The notes under the pieces are model-generated. The model saw nothing but the letters and a program-made list of their open reading frames with translations. It did no database searches and was not told where the DNA came from. A program made the position numbers and the translations under genes. Shown piece after piece: positions 52,648 to 61,500 of a stretch of 64,000 nt of DNA (position 1 is the stretch's first letter; the number at the start of each line of letters is the position of its first letter). The DNA comes from GCA-002050365 sp964237235 (GTDB lineage Bacteria > Acidobacteriota > Blastocatellia > Pyrinomonadales > Pyrinomonadaceae): assembly GCA_964237235.1 (NCBI GenBank), contig CAXSGY010000002.1, positions 332,547 to 396,546 of the forward strand. The letters run 5' to 3'.

Positions 52648-54249
52648 ATGAACAACATTGAACGCAGAGATTTTTTGAAAGCCGCCGCGATTGGCGGAAT
52701 CGGAATGATGAATTTAGACATCAACGGCGCGAACGACATAAATTATTCTTCCGCGAAAGATTTTGAACTCGAGGAAGCGACCGTCAGCGAGCTGCAAGCC
52801 GCGATGCAAGCGGGCAAAATGTCCGCCAAAGACATCGCGCGCAAATATCTGGAACGCATCGAAACGCTCAACCCAAAACTGAACGCGGTGATCGAAACAA
52901 ATCCGGACGCGCTTAAAATCGCCGAAGATTTAGACCGCGAACGCCAAAGCGGAAAAATTCGCTCGCCGCTGCACGGCATTCCCGTTTTAATCAAAGACAA
53001 TATTGACACCGCCGATAAAATGAAAACGACCGCCGGCAGCCTCGCTTTGCTCGATGCGCCCGCTCCGCGCGCAGACGCTTTTATCGCGTCGCAATTACGC
53101 AGGGCGGGCGCGGTAATTTTAGGCAAAACAAATCTAAGCGAATGGGCAAATTTTCGCTCGACGAAATCTTCGAGCGGCTGGTCGGGGCGCGGCGGGCAGA
53201 CGCATAATCCGTATATTCTGGACAGAAATCCGTGCGGCTCTTCGTCGGGTTCAGGCGCGGCAGTCGCCGCCAATCTTGCAGCCATCGCGGTCGGCACGGA
53301 AACCGACGGTTCGATTATTTGCCCTTCGACCACGTGCGGCATCGTCGGTTTGAAGCCGACGCTCGGCTTAGTTTCGCGTTCGGGCATAATTCCCATCGCG
53401 CATTCGCAGGACACCGCCGGACCGATGACCAGAACCGTCGCCGATGCCGCCGCGCTTCTAAGCGTTTTGGTCGGCGCGGATAAAAGCGATTCAATTACGT
53501 CGCAAGCGTCAAAAGGCGAAAAAGATTACACGCGCTTTTTGCAAAAAGACGGTTTGAAAAACACACGCATCGGCATCGGGCGACAAATCTTCGGCAAAAA
53601 TTCCAAGATTGATTCGGTCATCGAACCGCACCTGCAAGTTTTGAAAGACGGCGGCGCGACTTTAATTGATGTCGAATTTCCGACGTTCGGCAAATTCAAT
53701 GATGCGGAATTTGAAGTTCTTTTATACGAATTCAAAGCCGACTTGAACAAATATCTGGCAAATCGAAACGCAAAATATAAAACCCTCGCCGATTTAGCCG
53801 ATTTAATCGAATTCAACGATGCGAATAAAGAAAAAGAAATGCCGTATTTTGGACAGGAAATTTTTCTGTCAGCCGAGAAAAAAGGTGATTTGAGCGACCG
53901 CGCGTATCGCCTGGCTTTGCAAAAATCAAAAGCAATGTCGCAAGCGCAAGGTCTCGACGCGGTGCTGTCGAAAAACAAACTCGATGCCGTCGTCGCGCCG
54001 TCGGGCGGGGTGGCGTGGTTGACCGATTTGGTCAACGGCGACTGCGGCGTGTTTGAAGGCTTAACGAGCTTTGCGGCGGTCGCCGGCTATCCGAGCATCA
54101 CCGTTCCGGCTGGCTTTATTCAAGAACTGCCCGTCGGAATTTCATTTTTCGGACGCGCTTTTTCCGAACCGACGTTGATAAAAATCGCCTACGCATTTGA
54201 ACAGGCGACAATGGCGCGAAGAGTGCCGAAATTTTTACCGACCTATTAA
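52648..54249 (+). CDS. Secreted amidase (amidase signature family)
   Basis: A 533-residue amidase. The N-terminus NIERRDFLKAAAIGGIGMM looks like a Tat signal (RRDFLK). The amidase signature is intact: Lys in IPVLIKDNIDT (about 117), the Ser-rich GSSSGSGAAVAA (about 198-209) and the nucleophile region GTETDGSIICPSTTCG (about 215-230). The Ser-Ser-Lys triad is complete, so it hydrolyses an amide such as a peptide amide or an acyl amide; the substrate is not visible. ATG 52648 is preferred over a TTG at 52627, which would add 7 residues before the twin arginine. Confidence 0.87.
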   Translation: MNNIERRDFLKAAAIGGIGMMNLDINGANDINYSSAKDFELEEATVSELQAAMQAGKMSAKDIARKYLERIETLNPKLNAVIETNPDALKIAEDLDRERQSGKIRSPLHGIPVLIKDNIDTADKMKTTAGSLALLDAPAPRADAFIASQLRRAGAVILGKTNLSEWANFRSTKSSSGWSGRGGQTHNPYILDRNPCGSSSGSGAAVAANLAAIAVGTETDGSIICPSTTCGIVGLKPTLGLVSRSGIIPIAHSQDTAGPMTRTVADAAALLSVLVGADKSDSITSQASKGEKDYTRFLQKDGLKNTRIGIGRQIFGKNSKIDSVIEPHLQVLKDGGATLIDVEFPTFGKFNDAEFEVLLYEFKADLNKYLANRNAKYKTLADLADLIEFNDANKEKEMPYFGQEIFLSAEKKGDLSDRAYRLALQKSKAMSQAQGLDAVLSKNKLDAVVAPSGGVAWLTDLVNGDCGVFEGLTSFAAVAGYPSITVPAGFIQELPVGISFFGRAFSEPTLIKIAYAFEQATMARRVPKFLPTY

Positions 54250-54256
54250 TCGGAAA

Positions 54257-54323
54257 TGAAACACATAGAAACATAGAACACATAATTTTGATTGCTATGA
54301 ATCCTCTGTTTCTATGTGTTTCA
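54257..54323. terminator. 16-bp hairpin between convergent genes
   Basis: TGAAACACATAGAAAC (54257) pairs perfectly with GTTTCTATGTGTTTCA (54308-54323). Repeated words with 7-9 base spacing (AAACACA, TAGAAACA, TAGAACACA) suggest membership of the same repeat family. It lies between the amidase and the epimerase gene. Confidence 0.7.
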
Positions 54324-54329
54324 AAGTTT

Positions 54330-55364
54330 TTAAAACAATCCTTCGCCTAAAAAATTTTCGCGCAGATATTTAATCGTATTCTGCAAAGTTTCCTGCGGCT
54401 CGCGCGTCGTGAAATTTAATTCTTCCGCCGCTTTTGCCGAATCGAAATACCAGAAGTATTCGCCCATTTCGACTTCCGACGCTTCAAACGGCGCGGATTT
54501 GTCGAAAGTTTTATACAGCGATGAAATCAGATTTGAACCGGCGACGGCGATTGATTTCGGAACTTTAACAAGCGGCGCGGAAACGCCGGAGAGCCGTTCG
54601 AGCCGTCTGAAAAATTCGGCAACCGTCCAATTCGCCGCACCCAATAAATAACGTTCGCCGTGTCTGCCTTTATCGAGCGCGTTGACGAACGCCGCCGCCG
54701 CGTCCGCCGCATCTACAAAACTCATTCCGCCCGACGGCGTGTATGGAAATTTTCGCGCCATAAAATCAAGCACGATTTTCGTCGAACTGAGCCGCTCGTC
54801 GCCTTCGCCTAAAAGCAGAGACGGATTCAAGATCACGAGCCGCTCGCCTTTGTCCGAAAATGCCCGGAGCGCAGTTTTTTCCTGATAATATTTCGAGGCG
54901 TAATAAGCCCATTTCGTCAAAATTTCGACCGGCTGCGGGTAAGTTTCGTCGAGAATTTCCGGCGTTTCCGAAATCGCGCTCGTGCCGCTCGATGAGGCGA
55001 GAATAAAATTTTTAACCGAGTGTTCCTTCGCCGCTTCGCATAACAGGCGCGTGCCTTCGACGTGGATTTTGTTCATCTGAACCGCGCCGTCATAGGCGAA
55101 CGAAACCTTTCCGGCGAGATGATAAACCGCCTCGCAATTGACCGTCGCCGCCGCGACATCTTCTTTGCGCGTCACCGAACCGGCGAACGCTTCAACGCCC
55201 GCGTCCGTCATCCATTCGGGAACGGATGAAGCCATCACGCGCAGATTTTTCGCGCCAGCGTCCAAAAATTGGCGAACGAGATGCGTTCCCAAAAATCCCG
55301 TGCCGCCCGTGATTAAAATTTTCTTCTCAGTCTTCGCTAATGCTTTGGTTTTTTTCGCTGCCAT
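54330..55364 (-). CDS. NAD-dependent epimerase/dehydratase family protein
   Basis: A 344-residue extended SDR. The nucleotide motif GGTGFLGTHL (about 20-29) and the YxxxK pair in YYASKYYQEK are clear, and a Ser (SSSGTSA) lies before it. An N-terminal Lys-rich extension (KKTKALAKTEKK) precedes the fold. Relatives act on nucleotide sugars, dihydroflavonols or sterols/triterpenoid-like lipids; none can be picked. It ends near a hairpin terminator and starts 10 bases after the GH47 gene stop. Confidence 0.82.
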   Translation of the reverse strand: MAAKKTKALAKTEKKILITGGTGFLGTHLVRQFLDAGAKNLRVMASSVPEWMTDAGVEAFAGSVTRKEDVAAATVNCEAVYHLAGKVSFAYDGAVQMNKIHVEGTRLLCEAAKEHSVKNFILASSSGTSAISETPEILDETYPQPVEILTKWAYYASKYYQEKTALRAFSDKGERLVILNPSLLLGEGDERLSSTKIVLDFMARKFPYTPSGGMSFVDAADAAAAFVNALDKGRHGERYLLGAANWTVAEFFRRLERLSGVSAPLVKVPKSIAVAGSNLISSLYKTFDKSAPFEASEVEMGEYFWYFDSAKAAEELNFTTREPQETLQNTIKYLRENFLGEGLF

Positions 55365-55374
55365 AATCTTTATT

Positions 55375-56739
55375 TTACCAAGTTTTCCGAATCGGATGCG
55401 CTTCGGTATTAAAAATTACCTTATTGAAATCCAGAGTTTTCGGCGGCGTGAACAAAAGATAATAATATTTGAAAGTTTCGGCGAACAAAAAACTGTGCAT
55501 ATAGTCGCTCTTCTCTTTCGTGACAACGCTTTTCAAACCTGTGTAAGCGACATCGGTGCGGCAGTATTTGACCATATCGCCAAAGAATGTTTTGCCCATT
55601 CGCAGATATTTTTCGTCGTTCGTGTAGTGGTAAAGATAATACGCCGATTCGACGATTTCCGGGCGCAAAGCGTAACCCGCGTCATTTATCGCGCCGGTTT
55701 TATAATCGTATTCTTCGGGTTCGATGCCGTTCGCCGTCCACATTTTATAGCCCGAATCCTGCAATTTTTTCGCCCGTTCGAGGTCGCCGCCGAGCGCGAG
55801 AACCGCCGGAAAAAATGCGTCGAGCGCGCCGTAAGTCGTCGCTTTGCGTTCGCCCGTAAACATATCGTTGTGACCATACCAAAGTTCGCCGTTGGTTTCG
55901 TCGGCGTGATATTTATTGATCGCGGCAGCGGAATCATCATACATTTTACGAAGTTTCTGATCGTCGAACAGAATCGAGCATTTCAGCAAATATTCATAAT
56001 ACGAATCAATTCCCGAACCGACAAAACTGTCGGTGTCCGTCCATTCGCCGGTTTCGGCATTGATGCTTTCGCCGACCAACCCGATTGGCGAACGGCGTTT
56101 GTAAATTTCAATCAATGCGCGTTTCGCTTTTTCAAAATAAATCGATTTTCCCGTCAATTTCGCCAGCGTTCCGAATTCGATTAAAAGCGTTCCCGCTTCC
56201 GCCGGACCGGTAATCGGATCGCGTGTTTTTCCGGTTTTCAAATTGACAAAACGATACGGCAAACCCGTCGGCGAATCGAAAACCGGCAGCAGGCGCGTCC
56301 CCAAATCATCGGCGAGCGCGAGCAGTTTTTTATCTTTCGTCATTTGATAAGACGAAAGCAAACCGCCCAAAAGCCGAATCGTGACCTCGAAATTTTGAAC
56401 TTCAATATCTTTATCAAACGAAAGATTCGCCGTGATATATTTTCTCGTCCGGTCGGCTTCTTTTTTGAATCCGAGCAAATAAAGCGAATCGAGCGAATCA
56501 ACCGGAGTCATCAGTATCGTCTGCCCATACCAATCGCGGCAGGTTTTGCTGACCGGTTTGAGGTCGTCGTGTCCCCAACAATATTGTTTATAACCGTTCC
56601 AGGCGTGCAGAAATTCGGCTTTAACCTCAGCCGCCATTTGTTTTTTATCGATCTTTGGCGATGTTTGAGCAAATAGTTCGTGAACGAACGTTATCAATAA
56701 AAATATTGCAATTAAAGTTTTTCTTTTAAATGAATTCAC
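55375..56739 (-). CDS. Secreted GH47 alpha-mannosidase-like protein
   Basis: A 454-residue exported protein. Signal peptide about 1-24 (ending ELFAQ). The wording matches glycoside hydrolase family 47: AEFLHAWNGYKQYCWGHDDL, PVDSLDSLYLLGF, EVTIRLLGGLLSSYQ, GIDSYYEYLLK and the C-terminal FNTEAHPIRK. The (alpha/alpha)7 barrel is complete. GH47 enzymes remove alpha-1,2-mannose and are best known from eukaryotes, with fewer bacterial members. It may attack fungal or plant mannans or glycoproteins outside the cell. Gene order with the epimerase suggests one transcript. Confidence 0.82.
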   Translation of the reverse strand: MNSFKRKTLIAIFLLITFVHELFAQTSPKIDKKQMAAEVKAEFLHAWNGYKQYCWGHDDLKPVSKTCRDWYGQTILMTPVDSLDSLYLLGFKKEADRTRKYITANLSFDKDIEVQNFEVTIRLLGGLLSSYQMTKDKKLLALADDLGTRLLPVFDSPTGLPYRFVNLKTGKTRDPITGPAEAGTLLIEFGTLAKLTGKSIYFEKAKRALIEIYKRRSPIGLVGESINAETGEWTDTDSFVGSGIDSYYEYLLKCSILFDDQKLRKMYDDSAAAINKYHADETNGELWYGHNDMFTGERKATTYGALDAFFPAVLALGGDLERAKKLQDSGYKMWTANGIEPEEYDYKTGAINDAGYALRPEIVESAYYLYHYTNDEKYLRMGKTFFGDMVKYCRTDVAYTGLKSVVTKEKSDYMHSFLFAETFKYYYLLFTPPKTLDFNKVIFNTEAHPIRKTW

Positions 56740-56755
56740 AATTTTTAGCAGTTTT

Positions 56756-57196
56756 CTATACGCCGAAGAAGTCTTTGCCGCTGATTAATTTGATTTTGCA
56801 GTAACTGTTGATCGTTTCAAAATCTTTAATGTTATCCGTTACCAAATAAAGATTTTCTCTCTTAACGACGCGGGCGATTAAAACATCACGAATAATTCGT
56901 TCGGTATGCGAAGCGGAATGTTTCGGAATTTTGCCGGTTTTCTTTGATTTCAAACCTCTCCGCAGAGAATTGAGAATTTTGCCCGCGATCCACTAATCTT
57001 CCGCGCTCGGCGTAAATAAAGTTCCGTCTTTTTCTCTGTCTTTCCTGACTTGTCCCCAACGCCTTATTTCGCCGTCGTCGGACGAACCGGCGGTTAATTC
57101 TTCCAAAACAACAGCCGTCATACAAAATCCTTGCGGGTAATATGACGGCTGATGTTTAATAAAAATGCAGGTATCAAATGTTGTTGTCGGCATCAA
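56756..57196 (-). pseudogene. PIN-domain toxin (VapC-like) with an in-frame TAG
   Basis: A 147-codon frame reads FDTCIFIKH (first acid), AVVLEELTAG (second acid), then TAG at 56995-56993 directly after SAED, and continues WIAGKILNSLRRG to RDVLIARVVKRENLYLVTDN with the last acids. Without the stop it would be a normal PIN ribonuclease with all four acids. It overlaps the upstream 63-aa gene by 4 bases (ATGA). Either a true mutation, a sequencing error, or read-through. AT content is higher than in the neighbours. Confidence 0.7.
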
Positions 57197-57384
57197 TCAA
57201 CCCGCTTATCACGATTTTTATAAGTATATTCCCAGGCTTTCATAGTTGTTTTATCGGATTTTGACATCTGCGATTTATCCATCGGAACATTCAAGTTATG
57301 AATGCCGTTTGATTTGCCTGATTTTTTGAGCAGCCCGCTCTTTGATTGAGTTTCACCTTTTATTGTCGTCGTATTTTTAGCCAT
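57193..57384 (-). CDS. Small basic protein upstream of the broken PIN gene
   Basis: A 63-residue basic, Ser/Thr/Lys-rich, probably disordered protein (MAKNTTTIKGETQSKSGLLK onward) with AGAGG at a proper distance before the ATG. It overlaps the PIN gene by four bases and so occupies an antitoxin position, but no antitoxin fold is visible. The true start could be the ATG five codons upstream (57399). Function unknown. Confidence 0.5.
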   Translation of the reverse strand: MAKNTTTIKGETQSKSGLLKKSGKSNGIHNLNVPMDKSQMSKSDKTTMKAWEYTYKNRDKRVD

Positions 57385-57462
57385 TTCGTTACCTCTCAAA
57401 CCGGCTGAAACACCCGCAATTAGATGCTTACCGGTAAATTTATCTTTGCATACTGTCGAAAG

Positions 57463-57726
57463 TTAGTCCAGAAATGCGCTATTAAAATTCATCCGAACAT
57501 TTTCAAAATCCGCCGAAACATCTTCCGGCAAAGGCGCGTCGAAATTGTCGGGAACGACGAATTCATTTTCGCTCAAACCGAACGGGCGCAGTTCGCGTTT
57601 ATCATTTTCGTCGTCCAGAATAGTGACGATGACATTCACCGAACGACTGTTTTTCATTTCTTCCGGCACTTCGTCGCGCCATTCAAGTTGGTTGCCGTTA
57701 AGCGTCGCTTTGTAAGTTTGAAGCAT
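57463..57726 (-). CDS. Antitoxin-like protein (87 aa)
   Basis: An 87-residue protein. The C-terminal half, LRPFGLSENEFVVPDNFDAPLPED, is a wording common in VapB-like antitoxins that precede PIN toxins. The N-terminus (TYKATLNGNQLEWRDEVPEE) is a strand pair typical of such proteins. The final residues SADFENVRMNFNSAFLD look unlike the family tail, suggesting a frameshift near the end. It is the first gene of the minus-strand set leading to the broken PIN gene, 80 bases before the 63-aa gene. Confidence 0.6.
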   Translation of the reverse strand: MLQTYKATLNGNQLEWRDEVPEEMKNSRSVNVIVTILDDENDKRELRPFGLSENEFVVPDNFDAPLPEDVSADFENVRMNFNSAFLD

Positions 57727-57766
57727 AAAATTTTACCTGCACTAATTAAATCTTAGACAAAAGAAG

Positions 57767-58597
57767 TTATTCATAAAACTTCGGCTTGTTGATTAAGAAC
57801 TTTCCATAAGTAAACCTGTCAAATTTCTCTAACGTCTCGTGATGAACTTTCCAATAAAACTCAATTGTTTCAACACTTCCTTTTCCCTGAACTGCAAATT
57901 CATCGAAATATTCGGCAAACATTTCTAATGCCTTCTCTTCTTTCTGAGTGTGAGCGGTTCGCATCCAAATTATTTTGTTCCAGGACGGCTTTGGCGGCAA
58001 ATCATAATTTTCCGATTCGGCTCTTAGTCCAAAAGGTCTGTCTTCAATATATTTTTGAAACTTTTTAAAAATCTTTTCCTGTTCGCTTGCTTCAAAGCTA
58101 AAATCTTCAATCGCTTTCAACCAACCTAAAATCAGGCTCATTGCTAAAGTGAATGAATTGCTTCCGACACACATTGCAATTCTCCCCGGCATCATTTTTA
58201 AAATATCAAAGAATTGCATTTCCTTTCTTGCGCTGAATCGATCTTCGTCTCTTGTTGCCGCGTAATACTTTTCAATATCGGTTGTTCCGTCCTTCTTTGA
58301 TAAAAATTCTTCTAAATCCGCAAACCATAAATCAAACGCTTCCGCCTGATTTTTTGAATACAATTCGGCTATGTTTAAAGAATTCCGATTTGAAGGAACT
58401 CTATATTTTACGCACATAAATTCGTGAAAGCCGTCTAATAACTCAAAACCTTTATAATCTTTGTGTTCAATCTCATAACGCCACACATAACCTTTCCAGA
58501 AAGCATCAAATATTATCAGAGATTTTTCCGTTAGATATTCCAACGGATTTTTTCTGATATACCAAAATGCTTCGTTGAGACTTTGAAATTTAGCCAT
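57767..58597 (-). CDS. Hypothetical protein, AT-rich and probably acquired
   Basis: A 276-residue soluble protein. No family recognised. It has a helical middle (FTLAMSLILGWLKAIEDFSF) and aromatic-rich ends; the C-terminus FYWKVHHETLEKFDRFTYGK weakly recalls the end of DUF924 proteins, not enough to assign. Base composition is AT-richer than the chromosome, like the adjacent toxin-antitoxin genes. It begins 2 bases after the stop of the large ElbD-like gene, so it could be cotranscribed despite the different composition. Confidence 0.55.
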   Translation of the reverse strand: MAKFQSLNEAFWYIRKNPLEYLTEKSLIIFDAFWKGYVWRYEIEHKDYKGFELLDGFHEFMCVKYRVPSNRNSLNIAELYSKNQAEAFDLWFADLEEFLSKKDGTTDIEKYYAATRDEDRFSARKEMQFFDILKMMPGRIAMCVGSNSFTLAMSLILGWLKAIEDFSFEASEQEKIFKKFQKYIEDRPFGLRAESENYDLPPKPSWNKIIWMRTAHTQKEEKALEMFAEYFDEFAVQGKGSVETIEFYWKVHHETLEKFDRFTYGKFLINKPKFYE

Positions 58598-58599
58598 TT

Positions 58600-61500
58600 C
58601 TATTCATCAATCACCGGCTCCTGCTTCCGGGTTTTGCGCCGTTCGGCTTTCCATTTCTTTCTGACGCTTGCAACGTCGAATACGTCACGTTTGCCGTCGC
58701 GCATATTTTCGATTTCAAACTGCACTCGTGCGGCAATTAATCGATACGCTTCGGTGTTGGGAACGCCTTTGACCATCGCGGCGAGTTCGTCGTATTCGAG
58801 AAATCTGCCGACTTTCGCGCCGACTTTCGCGCCGATTGATTTTTGCGCGGGAATCGTCATTCCTTTCGGAAACGCTTCGTAAGTTCCCCAGATGTAGATC
58901 GGCAGAATTCCGACTTTTTCGTTGAGCGCGAGATAGCCGATGATCGGTTTGAATTCGCTGATTTCGCCGGTCGTCGAGCGTCCGCCTTCGGCGAAAATCA
59001 AGATGTTGTAGCCTTCGTTTAAGATTTCCGTGACGTGGCGCAGAGATTGGCGCAAACTTCCGGTGCGCTCGATGGGAATGAGCGTCGTGAAGTTGTTCAT
59101 ATAAGCGCGTTTGTATTTCGTGTCGAACCAGTAATCGGCGGCGGCGACGGCGACGGTTTGTTCCGCCGTCTCTTTGCCGAGAGCTTTTTTGACGAGTCCG
59201 GTGTCAATGTGCGACGAATGATTCGGCGCGACGATAAAATTCGTGTGCTGCGGCACGTTCGCTTCGCCTTCGATGCGCGTGTCTAAAACGTTGTCGTAAA
59301 GTTTGTCCTGCGCGAAATCTATCAACTGATTTCCGACGCGGCGGACGATTGACGGGATGAAAATTTCGTCTTCGGTGCGCTCTTCTTTTTCGGGCGCGTC
59401 AACTAATTTTTTCGATTTATCGACGCGCTGAACGGCGGTCAAAAGTTCGCGGACGGTTTGGACTTCGTTTAAGGTGTCGGGCGAAATGACGCGCCCGCCC
59501 GCGTCTTCGACGGCGGCTTGCAGTTCGACGAACATCAGCGAATCAAAGCCTAAATCGGCGAGTTTCGATTCCAAAGCGATGTCCGAAAGCGGACGATTGG
59601 AAACGCTCGCCGTGATTTTGCGAATCCATAAAGCCGTGTCGTCGCCTTTAGTTTGGGCTTCGACTTTGGTTTTATTTTTCGATTTCGCTTCGAGATTTTG
59701 GAGAAAAGCGACGACTTCGCCGCGTTTGACTTTGCGCGTTGCCGTTCTTGGTAATTCAAACGGCGTGAGATGCAGAATTTTGACGCGCTTGAAAAACGGC
59801 AGACTCGCGGAAACTTCGCGGAAATGTTCTTCGACTCGTTTGTTCGCGGCGGCGCGTGAAAGCGCGATGTCGAATTCGTAATCAGGCACAACGAGCGCGG
59901 CGATTTTCTCGCCGCCGTCTTCGTCGGGCAGACCAACGACGGATAATTCTTTGATGAATTTCGACTTGCCATATAAATCTTCGATTTCGTCGGGATAAAT
60001 ATTTTTGCCGTTGGAATCAATAATCACATCTTTCGAGCGTCCGACGATATAGAGATTTCCGTCTTCGTCGAGTTTGCCCAAATCGCCCGTTTTCAGCCAG
60101 CGGTCGTGCAGCACTTCCTCAGTCGCCTGTTCGTTGTTGTAATAACCGAGCATCACGTTTTGACCGCGCGCCAGAACTTCGCCGACACCGCTCGCGTCCG
60201 CATTTTCGATTTTTACTTCCACGCCCGGAAGAGGTTTGCCGACGCTGCCGCGAATCAATTTATTTTCGGGGCGCGTAACGGTCAAAACAGGCGAAGATTC
60301 GGTTAAACCGTAACCTTCCAAAACCGTAAAACCCAATCCGTGCAAATCTTTCTGGACTTTTTCCGACAACGCCGAACCGCCCGAAATCAAATAGCGCATT
60401 CGCCCGCCCATTCCCTGATGAATCGGGAAAAATATGATCGGACCGAGATTGAAAAACGTGTTGTCGCGCAGCCAAGCGTTAAATTCTATGACGTTATCCG
60501 CCAAATCCGCGAACCAGTCGCCGCGTTCGCGCAAACGAGTTTTGATGCGCCGGTGCAGCATTTCCCAGAGCGCGGGAACGCCGACCATTCCGGTCACGAG
60601 ATTGTTTTCGATGGCGCGGGCGAGTTCTTCGCCGTTTAATTCTTCCAAATATGTGATTTGCGTTCCGTTGGAAAACGGTGTCAAAAATCCCGCCGAAAAT
60701 TCAAACGTGTGGTGCATCGGCAAAACCGACAAAACGCCGTCGGTGATGTTCATATCAAGCACGCTCGACAGCATCGAAATCATATTAACGAAATTTTTAT
60801 GCGACAGCATCACGGCTTTCGGCGTGCCGGTCGTGCCGCTCGTGAAAATCAAACTGGCGACCGAACCCGACAGAATTTTCTGCGGCAAAAGCGCGTTTCT
60901 TCTCGCTTCTTCCTGTTCGGTTTGAACTTCAAAAACTTCGTCAAACGTCCAAATTGGAACGCCGTCATCTTGACGGCTCTGCGCCGAAACTTCGTCAACT
61001 TTTGCGTTCTTTTTGCCCGTTACATTTTCGTTCGCCGACGTTTTTGAACGCGCGGCGCGTTCATTGCCGTCAGGATGACGGCGTTCCGGGCGTTTCAGGC
61101 GTTCCGCCAAAACGGGATTTTCGGCTAAGAGTTTGGGCGAAATGATAATTGCCGAGGCTTCGCCCGCTTCAACAAAATTTAAAATCTCGTCAATCGAACT
61201 CGCCGGATCAATCGGAATCGCCGTCGCGCCCGCTTTCAAAATGCCGAAATAAGTCAAGCCCCATTCGGGCATATTGTGGGAAAACAAAATCACGCGCTTG
61301 CCGTGTTCGATGTTGTTTTCCGCCAGAAACCCCGCGGCGCGGTATGTTAATTCCTTAACGTCTTCGTAAGTGTATTGCTCTTTTTTGCCGTTCCGTTCGA
61401 TTTTCAAACAGATGCGCGTCGGAAATCTTTTAACCGAAGTGTCGAACAAATCGAGCAAATCTTTATAAGTGTAAGAACGCTTTTCGATCTGCTTCAAATC

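Noticed and set aside
55138..56184. Open frame of 348 codons on the plus strand, antisense to the epimerase and GH47 genes
   Set aside because: Its protein is Phe/Arg/Val-rich without motifs, and both opposite-strand genes have clear families. It is a by-product of codon bias.
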